Origin: an uncultured Treponema sp.
Lineage (GTDB): Bacteria; Spirochaetota; Spirochaetia; Treponematales; Treponemataceae
Assembly (NCBI GenBank): GCA_937885235.1
Contig: CAKZZK010000051.1
Coordinates: 1 to 6,724 of the forward strand
Reading direction: 5' to 3'
DNA length: 6,724 bases
Position numbers and translations under genes: made by a program. A model generated the notes under the pieces. That model had not been told where the DNA came from. It saw nothing but the letters and a program-made list of their open reading frames with translations, and made no database searches. This document shows, one piece after another, positions 1-5,593 of the stretch (the stretch's first letter is position 1; each line of letters opens with the position of its first letter).

Positions 1-14
1 AGTATGCCTGCAAC

Positions 15-40
15 CTTAAACCCTCGTTTTAGGGCTTAAG
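15..40. repeat. 10-bp imperfect hairpin at the disrupted 5' end of the gpM-like gene
   Basis: The arms are CTTAAACCCT (15-24) and AGGGCTTAAG (31-40), with a six-base loop CGTTTT. Nine of ten positions pair; the exception is A20 opposite C35. The second arm contains the TAA (37-39) that closes the gpM-like frame. No T tract follows (next bases TTGATGATGTT), so it does not look like an intrinsic terminator. A C-rich arm, T-rich loop and G-rich arm is the shape of the subterminal hairpin at IS200/IS605-family right ends and of the 3' end of their omega RNAs; that match is from memory of the family, not a search. It could also be a fortuitous or regulatory hairpin. Confidence 0.55.
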
Positions 41-375
41 TTGATGATGTTAGGCAAGACGGGGGGTATAAGGAAAACACCGAGGAGGTAGAATTCAAAA
101 GCGGGCGCACTATAAGCTATTTGAAGAACAGCATCCCTAAGAAAACCCATGCGCTCAACCTGCGGTGCAGGGACAAGGGTACTCCGAAGGTAGATGGAAA
201 GACCGAATTTGAGCATTTTCTATACTGGTATGAAAACACCGTCAAGAGCGGCACCATACCGTTTTACCTTGCGGACATAACCACGGGCACTGGCAGCAAG
301 CTGTATAAAATAAAGGATGTCACATGGAACGGACAGAAATATAAGCAAGTCAGCTTTACGCTGGAGGAGGACTGA
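40..375 (+). CDS. Phage minor tail protein, lambda gpM-like, 5' end disrupted or missing
   Basis: This is probably a small tail-tip protein that helps join the distal end of the tail tube to the tip complex. The frame is open from 40 to the TGA at 373-375 and reads VDDVRQDGGYKENTEE at its start. It carries the typical pattern of small phage tail proteins: an N-terminal beta strand ending in a D-G-G-Y turn, then F-E-H-F-L-Y-W-Y-E-N-T (about 210-240), G-x-x-P-F, and a closing strand W-N-G-Q-K-Y-K-Q-V-S-F-T-L. Being first in the order M-L-K-J supports the call. The 5' end is abnormal. TAA at 37-39 is in frame, and the frame upstream of it (ATG at 4, reading MPATLNPRFRA) would give about 123 residues, a normal length. 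After the stop, the first possible start is TTG at 121, which lies 32 bases past the nearest SD-like sequence (GAGGAGG, 82-88) and would cut off conserved N-terminal residues. A nonsense mutation, a truncation by an inserted element, or a sequence error all fit. The family call rests on pattern and position only. Confidence 0.6.
   Translation, partial: VDDVRQDGGYKENTEEVEFKSGRTISYLKNSIPKKTHALNLRCRDKGTPKVDGKTEFEHFLYWYENTVKSGTIPFYLADITTGTGSKLYKIKDVTWNGQKYKQVSFTLEED
363..370 (+). promoter_or_regulatory. Strong Shine-Dalgarno site for the gpL-like gene
   Basis: GGAGGAGG lies inside the last codons of the gpM-like gene, four bases before the ATG at 375. The stop and start overlap as TGATG. This fixes the start at 375 and means the gene can be translated well even if the gene before it is broken. 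Confidence 0.75.
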
Positions 376-809
376 TGAACGCATACAGGCAGCTTGCGGA
401 GGGCGGCGGATATACCCTGCCATTCCTGGTGCACCTTTACACGCCGGACGGCAGCATGCACATATACCTTGTCAACGACAATGCGGGCATAATGTACGGG
501 GGGCACCTGTACGAGCCGAGCAGCTTCACGTATTCCCCCAACAGCGACGGGGACACCACATTCAGCGTCGAGCTTGTGGAGCATGACAATATAATAGACC
601 TTCTGGAACGCAGCTACTATTTCAACGTGGAGGCGGTGGGCATACTCAATGGCGGCGAGGTGGAGGAAATCGGGCAGTACCGCAACAAATACGGGGAAGC
701 CACATGGGACGGCACCAGCCTCAACCTCACGCTCCATAAGGACGACAGGGGCGGCATGACGTTCCCCGCGCTCATATTCAATTCATACAACAACAGGGGC
801 AACGCATGA
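375..809 (+). CDS. Phage minor tail protein, gpL/DUF1833-like
   Basis: A 144-residue protein predicted to be a structural part of the tail-tip complex, between the tube end and the hub. It looks like a mostly beta-stranded protein. An N-terminal strand region (LPFLVHLYTPDG) is followed by a Y-G-G-H-L-Y-E-P motif, then F-S-V-E-L-V-E-H-D-N-I-I-D-L-L-E, which matches the usual 'structured beta strand then first-order differential' layout of DUF1833/DUF2163-type and gpL-type tail proteins. The C-terminal half has short strands up to A-L-I-F-N-S-Y-N-N. It contains no cysteine, so it lacks the C-terminal metal-binding cysteines known for lambda gpL, and it is shorter than lambda gpL (about 230 residues). 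It starts by TGATG overlap with the gene before and ends by ATGA overlap with the peptidase gene after. The direct order M-L-K-J is the main support; the exact family would need a profile search. Confidence 0.72.
   Translation: MNAYRQLAEGGGYTLPFLVHLYTPDGSMHIYLVNDNAGIMYGGHLYEPSSFTYSPNSDGDTTFSVELVEHDNIIDLLERSYYFNVEAVGILNGGEVEEIGQYRNKYGEATWDGTSLNLTLHKDDRGGMTFPALIFNSYNNRGNA
795..799 (+). promoter_or_regulatory. Ribosome binding site of the NlpC/P60 gene
   Basis: AGGGG sits six bases before the ATG at 806, inside the end of the gpL-like gene. The ATG overlaps the preceding TGA as ATGA, a standard coupled junction. Confidence 0.55.
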
Positions 810-1186
810 AGTATGACGACCTCCTAGGCATACCGTTTAAAAAGTTCGGGCGTGATAAACACGGCTATGACTGCTACGGGCTCGCCATGGAGTGCTGCCG
901 CAGGGCTGGCACCCCGCTTAAGGATCTGTACGGGGGCATAACAGACCTTCCCCAAGGCGAGGTAAATGACTATGTACAAAAGGGCTTGAACGTGCGCAGG
1001 ATAGACGCTCCCAAAGTGGGTGCGATCGTGCAGACGGCATGGAAGGGCAATATCCATGTCGGCTATATTGTGGAACGCGGCAAGGTGCTTCATGCACTCA
1101 TTGACAAGGGGGTGAGGCTGTCGCCCCTAGGCGCGCTGAAAGTCATAGCATATTATGAGGTTATAAATGAAAGCGACATTGTATAA
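806..1186 (+). CDS. Phage tail-tip NlpC/P60 peptidoglycan peptidase, gpK-like
   Basis: A 126-residue cysteine peptidase of the NlpC/P60 fold. Such tail-tip enzymes cut peptide stems of host peptidoglycan (typically D-Glu/meso-DAP bonds) during DNA entry or take part in tip assembly. The catalytic set is complete. Cys23 lies in Y-D-C-Y-G-L at the start of the first helix. His84 is in I-H-V-G-Y. A second His, His96, is in V-L-H-A. The 12-residue spacing of the two His equals that in E. coli Spr (His119/His131). The N-terminal L-L-G-I-P-F-K-K-F-G-R-D-K-H-G motif is the usual entry to phage members of the family. Lambda gpK is longer because it has an N-terminal JAMM/Mov34-type domain; that domain is absent here and the protein is the peptidase alone. 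No signal peptide is seen, as expected for a virion protein. The 3' end overlaps the J-like gene by 20 bases. Confidence 0.93.
   Translation: MKYDDLLGIPFKKFGRDKHGYDCYGLAMECCRRAGTPLKDLYGGITDLPQGEVNDYVQKGLNVRRIDAPKVGAIVQTAWKGNIHVGYIVERGKVLHALIDKGVRLSPLGALKVIAYYEVINESDIV
1157..1160 (+). promoter_or_regulatory. Ribosome binding site of the J-like gene
   Basis: GAGG lies six bases before the ATG at 1167, within the last codons of the peptidase gene. It supports 1167 as the start despite the 20-base overlap. Confidence 0.6.
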
Positions 1187-4100
1187 GCAGCTGTCAAACG
1201 CAAAGACAGAAATCAAGATAACGTCCGGCGTGGCACTGAAACACAGCACGGCGGACATTGACTTAGAAAACGCCATCATCATCGTCAATGGCAAAATATG
1301 CCGCGCTGACTATGCGCCAAAAGAGGGCGACATCATAACCATACGCCTTACCCCGTCCGCCACAGGGCTGCTTGTCACTGCGATAGTGGTAGGCGTTATC
1401 GCCCTTGGCGCGGCAATAGCCGGAGGCATCTACGCTTATAAGGCGCGGCTCGCGGCAAAGCGGGCGCAGGAAGAATTGGACCGCATGAAGAAGCTCACCA
1501 ACAGGAGCGACATAGACAACCGCCCGTTCCTGCGGGGAGCAAGCAACACGCTTGCCACGGGCAACAGCCAGCCTTACATCTGCGGACGCCATTTCTTTAC
1601 TCCATACCTGCTGTGCAATCCGTTCTATCAGATAACGGGCACGGACGGAGCAACGCAGTACACCTATACTGCGCTCGAATGCGGGTTCAACAGCCAGATT
1701 TTGCGCACCATGTCCATTGACGATATCATCATCAAGACTTTTTCCGATACTTCCCCGCAAGAGGGGGTATATACGCTTGATACGGGGGTATTTGCAGAAA
1801 ACGGGCTTGTAGAGATTTCGCAGGACGGCGGGCTTCTGGAAGCACTCCCCATGCTCAATTACAGGGTGGCATCATCTTCACGCAATGACGAGGTGCCCAA
1901 AGATTATGATGTCAACGAAGGGACAAAGCAATACCTTACATACACGCTCGATCCCTATGCAAAGGACGTAGATATAGCCATATCGTTCCCTTATGGCCTG
2001 TACGCAATGAAAGACGACGGCACCATCATAGAGCATCAGGTACGAATAACCCCGCAGTATTCCCTTGACGGCGGAAACTCTTGGACTGAATTCACCTTTG
2101 ACAACAACGGCAGCCAGACCACCATGTTCCGGCGGGATGTTTCTACAAGGGAGCTGCGGTATGTCGCGCACAGGGACTTCACGCTGTCTGACTACACCCT
2201 GCTCAAACTCAACGGGCAGGACGCGATATATATCAGAATCCGCAGCAACGGCAACAGGGACAGCATGATACACAATGACTGCTACTGCCTGTACTATCAG
2301 AGCGTATGCTTTGACCCTGCAAAGTCAAGCGCTCCCGCAGGGGTATTGCAGGACGGGGGCGCGGCTGGGCTTGTGCCGTGCAAGACCGTGGAAGACAGGG
2401 AGCGTGCTTTCTGCACCATAGCCGGATTGAGGCTGAAGGCGAGCCAGCTCAACGAGGACAAGCTCAAAAAAATAAACATCGTCACGCAGGGAGTTGCGCG
2501 GGTATGGAACGGCAGCGCATGGAGCGCTGCAAAGACCGCCACCCGGAATCCTGCGGCATGGGCGCTTGAAATAGAGACGAGCCCGTGCCATCCTGCAAGC
2601 CGCAGGGATGACAGCGAGCTTGACCTTGAAAGCTATGGCGAATTCTACCAGTACTGCGAGCAGAACGCATTTTATTTTGATTACGTGGTCACGCAGGGCA
2701 TCAGGAAAGACGACCTGCTCAATTACATCATGGAAGCAACGGGCGCTTGCGTCTATTATGATATATACGGGCGGCGGGCCATCGCCATAGACTGCCCGCA
2801 GGAAAACGCCATTGCCGTGTACAATCCGCAGAACATCATAAACATCCAGAACAAGAAGACATTTGGGCGGCGGACGGACGGACTGCGTATAAAGTATGTA
2901 AACTCAAAAAATGATACCTACCAAGAAGACACGTACCTTGTTATGCGCGAGGTGGACGGGGCCCCGCTGCCTCTGACGTATGACAGCATAATCAAGGATG
3001 TTCCCGTTACTGGCATTACCACATACGAGCATGTGGTAAAGTATGCCCGCAGGCTTATGGCGATAGAAGCCCTGCGTCCCAAGACCACGGTCATAGAGGT
3101 GGGCAATGAGGGCGTTTTCTATACCCCGTTCTCAAAGGTGCTCATACAGGACGACAGCCTTAAAATAGGGCTCGCCAGTGCCACTATACGGGAATGCGCA
3201 TGGTGGGGCGGGCTGCTGCAAAAGATATACCTTAACGGCAAGGTATATTTTGACCCTGCCAAGCGCCACGGCGTAATAATAAACTGCTTCACGGCTCATG
3301 GCGCGATGCCCGTGGCGGCAAAGGTAGAGGGTGAGGGCGAGACTGATGTTCTGGAGGTTGTATCACAGGTGCGCATGAGCGCGGACGCGGTGCCGGAGCC
3401 GGGCAATGTGCTCAGCTTCGGCTTGCTTGACGCGGACGGGGAATTCTCCCGCATCACCACCCCGTACCTCATAAGCAACATCAAGCGGGCTGACAGGGGC
3501 TTCACGCTGGAGCTTGTCAATTACAACGAGGCGGTATACGACACGGGCAGCATACCCCCGTATAGTTCAAACATAACCCAGAAAAGGCTTATGCAGGGCA
3601 ATACCATACCCGCCGATATTGTCACCCATGAGGAGCTTGCAAAGGCAGTGGCAGCCATAGACCCGTCGGGGAGCGATGCCGCGCAGGAGGCGGCAAATGT
3701 CGTGACCCACGGCATACATTTTACTAACGTGCACCGCATACACGAGATGCAGCTCTCCCTTGAAGAAGTGCTTGCAAAGATTGATGACGATGCCAAACAG
3801 GCAAGCGCAAGCATAAGCATGAGCGAGGAAGAAATACTGCTCAAAGTTGAAAACGTGGAGAAGGCCCTGCGGGCGTTCATCGCCATACGCGCTGATGAAA
3901 TCCTTGCCGAGGTTGACGACTTGGACCGCGAGCTTACGGGCAAACTTGACGTACAGGCGGGCGCTATACAGGCGTTCGTGCAGGGCGGCGGAGCGCAGGG
4001 GCGCATGAGCCTCAGCCTGGAGCTTCCCGCGGTGGTGGATGCCTCTACCCGTGCAAAGCTGGTTGCGGCGGGAGGGGAGCAGCTTGTCTCCTCTGTATAC

Positions 4101-4772
4101 GCCACTATTGCGGGCACGGAATTCTATGGGCTTAGGGGGGATACCTCTAATGCCGTCGTCAAATCGCTATGGGATAAGGCTGTCGCGGCGAACCTTATTG
4201 CGAGCCAGATTGATTTGACTGCCACGCAGATAAATATGGCTGCGGAGCACGTGGTAATCACGGGCGATACAAACAAGGGGCAGACCATCATAGAGGGCGG
4301 CTACCTGCGTACCAAGCTCATAGAGGTGGAGAAACTGCTTGCCCAGTCCATCACTATGCGCAATGGCGGCAGCATGCAGAGCGAGAACTTTAGGGCTGGC
4401 AGCGCGGGATGGCGCATAGGCAGTGACGGCAGTGCGGAATTCGACAATGCAACCATAAGGGGCACGGTGTATGCCTCCAACGGCAGCTTTTCAGGCACAA
4501 TCAATGCCACCAGCGGCAATATGACCAACGTCAATGCTACGGGCGGCACGTTTACAAATATCACGGCATCTGGGGGAACGTTCAATAACGTGAGTATTAA
4601 CAGTAACTGCACCTTGCAAGGGCTGAATGTTGCAGATGAGCTCAAAAGCATAAACGGTCTCGCTGGCACAGTTGACAGCCACATCGATGAAATAGACGAC
4701 CTAAAACGAAGAGTGGCATTGCTAGAACATAATGTGACAATGCTAGAAGCTATGGCAAATAGAGGCTTCTAG
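1167..4772 (+). CDS. gpJ-type tail-tip hub / host-specificity protein with gpI-like N-terminus
   Basis: A 1201-residue protein expected to form the central trimeric tip of the tail and to contact the receptor. Segments from the N-terminus: residues 1-63 look like the ubiquitin-like beta-grasp part of lambda gpI (I-V-N-G-K, then P-K-E-G-D-I-I-T-I). Residues 66-92 are a strongly hydrophobic Ala/Gly/Val/Ile helix, followed by a basic amphipathic helix (93-112). Residues 118-155 hold the J-family entry motif (N-T-L-A-T-G-N-S-Q-P-Y-I-C-G-R). Residues 160-390 are beta-rich. Residues 490-640 form the hub core (F-Y-F-D-Y-V-V, then Y-Y-D-I-Y-G-R-R-A-I-A-I, then R-T-D-G-L-R-I-K-Y-V-N, then the helix E-H-V-V-K-Y-A-R-R-L-M-A-I-E), as in gpJ/GTA megatron proteins. 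Residues 640-800 are beta-rich and end in L-E-L-V-N-Y-N-E-A-V-Y-D. Residues 855-940 are predicted helical, and 1020-1100 hold the G-W-R-I-G-S-D-G-S-A-E-F-D-N module common before tail-fibre ends. Short beta repeats (1103-1154) and a coiled coil (about 1169-1197) close the protein. Length is close to lambda J (1132). The last about 30 codons are more AT-rich than the rest. The start is supported by GAGG at 1157. Confidence 0.93.
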   Translation: MKATLYKQLSNAKTEIKITSGVALKHSTADIDLENAIIIVNGKICRADYAPKEGDIITIRLTPSATGLLVTAIVVGVIALGAAIAGGIYAYKARLAAKRAQEELDRMKKLTNRSDIDNRPFLRGASNTLATGNSQPYICGRHFFTPYLLCNPFYQITGTDGATQYTYTALECGFNSQILRTMSIDDIIIKTFSDTSPQEGVYTLDTGVFAENGLVEISQDGGLLEALPMLNYRVASSSRNDEVPKDYDVNEGTKQYLTYTLDPYAKDVDIAISFPYGLYAMKDDGTIIEHQVRITPQYSLDGGNSWTEFTFDNNGSQTTMFRRDVSTRELRYVAHRDFTLSDYTLLKLNGQDAIYIRIRSNGNRDSMIHNDCYCLYYQSVCFDPAKSSAPAGVLQDGGAAGLVPCKTVEDRERAFCTIAGLRLKASQLNEDKLKKINIVTQGVARVWNGSAWSAAKTATRNPAAWALEIETSPCHPASRRDDSELDLESYGEFYQYCEQNAFYFDYVVTQGIRKDDLLNYIMEATGACVYYDIYGRRAIAIDCPQENAIAVYNPQNIINIQNKKTFGRRTDGLRIKYVNSKNDTYQEDTYLVMREVDGAPLPLTYDSIIKDVPVTGITTYEHVVKYARRLMAIEALRPKTTVIEVGNEGVFYTPFSKVLIQDDSLKIGLASATIRECAWWGGLLQKIYLNGKVYFDPAKRHGVIINCFTAHGAMPVAAKVEGEGETDVLEVVSQVRMSADAVPEPGNVLSFGLLDADGEFSRITTPYLISNIKRADRGFTLELVNYNEAVYDTGSIPPYSSNITQKRLMQGNTIPADIVTHEELAKAVAAIDPSGSDAAQEAANVVTHGIHFTNVHRIHEMQLSLEEVLAKIDDDAKQASASISMSEEEILLKVENVEKALRAFIAIRADEILAEVDDLDRELTGKLDVQAGAIQAFVQGGGAQGRMSLSLELPAVVDASTRAKLVAAGGEQLVSSVYATIAGTEFYGLRGDTSNAVVKSLWDKAVAANLIASQIDLTATQINMAAEHVVITGDTNKGQTIIEGGYLRTKLIEVEKLLAQSITMRNGGSMQSENFRAGSAGWRIGSDGSAEFDNATIRGTVYASNGSFSGTINATSGNMTNVNATGGTFTNITASGGTFNNVSINSNCTLQGLNVADELKSINGLAGTVDSHIDEIDDLKRRVALLEHNVTMLEAMANRGF
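4473..4628 (+). repeat. Five ~10-residue beta-helix-like repeats in the J-like protein
   Basis: Residues 1103-1154 of the J-like protein fall into units ASNGSFSGTIN, ATSGNMTNVN, ATGGTFTNIT, ASGGTFNNVS and the decayed INSNCTLQGLN. The consensus is A-[ST]-x-G-x-[FM]-x-[NG]-[VI]-[NST]. Alternating Gly turns and buried Phe/Met/Val/Ile fit a short triangular or stacked beta-helix, common near the ends of phage tail fibres. The repeat is seen in the protein and, less exactly, in the DNA (recurring GGCA/GGGGGAACGTT blocks). Confidence 0.75.
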
Positions 4773-4781
4773 ACAATCTAG
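4769..4781. other. Palindrome joining the two convergent stop codons
   Basis: CTAGA (4769-4773), CAA, TCTAG (4777-4781) is a perfect 5-bp inverted repeat. Its left arm contains the TAG of the J-like gene (4770-4772) and its right arm the TAG of the channel gene on the other strand (4778-4780). The gap between the two genes is five bases. The stem is too short and lacks T tracts, so I do not call it a terminator. Confidence 0.5.
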
Positions 4782-5593
4782 TTGCAATTTCCTCCATCCA
4801 GCTTTGCTTTTATTTCCTGCAACAGGCGTAATTTCTCATCATCATTTTCTGACGTGTTCTCTACAAATCCCGATGAGATTATGCCTGTCGGAACAGCAAT
4901 AATCGCAATTCCAAGTATGGACATTACTGCACAGAGGATTTTTCCTGCCGCTGTAATTGGATAAATATCGCCAAGCCAGACAGATGTAAAGATAGCGACT
5001 GACCACCATAATCCGGAAAGCGCATTTGAATACACATCTGGCTGCACGGGATTTTCAATATAATAAATCAGTACGGACGAAATAAGCATAAGCACTAAAA
5101 GCATGAGGATGGCGGAAAGCAATTCTGCTGATTTTTGCCTTATCACGTCAAGTATTTTATGCAGGGAGCTTGCATAGCGGTTTGCCTTTACGGCACGCAG
5201 CAGGCGCACCAGCCGAAGCATACGCAGCACCCGCAGGTCTACCGTTATCACCAACGGGATGTAGAACGGCAGGATTGCAAGCAAATCAATCAGCGCCATA
5301 AACGAAAAGACATATTTTACTTTTGCCTTTAACGGGGGCGTATCTTCGTATAAAAAATCGGCAGTCCATACGCGCAAGATGTATTCAATCGAAAAAATGA
5401 CGATTGAAAATACCTCCGCATCTGCAAGCAGAGATCTCACATACGCAGGTATATTGAATGTTCCCAAAAAGACGGAAAGCACGTTTGCAAGGATAAGCGC
5501 CATGATGCACACGTCAAATATTCCGCTTGCAATGTCGCCTTTTTCCGCCTTTTCTATAATTTCAAAAGTCCTCCGCTTTATTTTAGCATACAT
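4778..5593 (-). CDS. Voltage-gated K+-channel-type membrane protein with a non-canonical selectivity filter
   Basis: A six-helix ion channel subunit of the bacterial Kv/KvAP type, expected to form tetramers in the cytoplasmic membrane. From the ATG at 5593 it has 271 residues. S1 is about 23-44. S2 is about 57-77 (with the conserved I-E-Y-I-L-R). S3 is about 92-114 (Asp103). S4 is 118-137 with R121, R124, R127, R130 and R133 in R-x-x-R register (RVLRMLRLVRLLR). S5 is about 158-180, the pore helix follows S-G-L-W-W-S, and S6 is about 213-238 ending in A-V-P-T-G-I-I-S-S-G-F. The tail 245-271 is charged and helical. The filter, residues 204-209, is S-V-W-L-G-D where the family has T-V-G-Y-G-D: the first Gly and the Tyr are replaced. 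K+ selectivity is therefore doubtful. An earlier in-frame ATG at 5671 would add 26 residues but bury the start deep in the upstream gene. The 5593 start gives the usual N-terminus for the family, a weak GGGGG site (complement of 5600-5604) and an 11-base overlap with the DUF4236 gene. Family call sure; ion specificity unknown. Confidence 0.92.
   Translation of the reverse strand: MYAKIKRRTFEIIEKAEKGDIASGIFDVCIMALILANVLSVFLGTFNIPAYVRSLLADAEVFSIVIFSIEYILRVWTADFLYEDTPPLKAKVKYVFSFMALIDLLAILPFYIPLVITVDLRVLRMLRLVRLLRAVKANRYASSLHKILDVIRQKSAELLSAILMLLVLMLISSVLIYYIENPVQPDVYSNALSGLWWSVAIFTSVWLGDIYPITAAGKILCAVMSILGIAIIAVPTGIISSGFVENTSENDDEKLRLLQEIKAKLDGGNCN

Noticed and set aside
37..39. Use of TAA as a sense codon (recoded phage genetic code)
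   Set aside because: TAA ends the NlpC/P60 gene at 1184-1186 and the DUF4236 gene at 5583-5585, while TGA and TAG also end genes here, so a standard code fits.
15..40. Intrinsic terminator at the hairpin
   Set aside because: No run of T follows the stem, and it would lie inside a late tail operon.
264..737. A 157-residue open frame on the - strand across the gpM- and gpL-like genes
   Set aside because: It is a shadow of two well-supported coupled genes and resembles no known protein.
3521..4117. A 198-residue open frame on the - strand, rich in Ser, Ala and Thr
   Set aside because: It is antisense to the helical part of the J-like gene. Its Ser/Ala-rich composition is what the complement of GC-rich helix codons gives, and it has no domain or ribosome binding site.
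4773..4777. Prophage attachment site between the J-like gene and the channel gene
   Set aside because: Only five bases separate the genes and no integrase, tRNA end or long direct repeat is visible.
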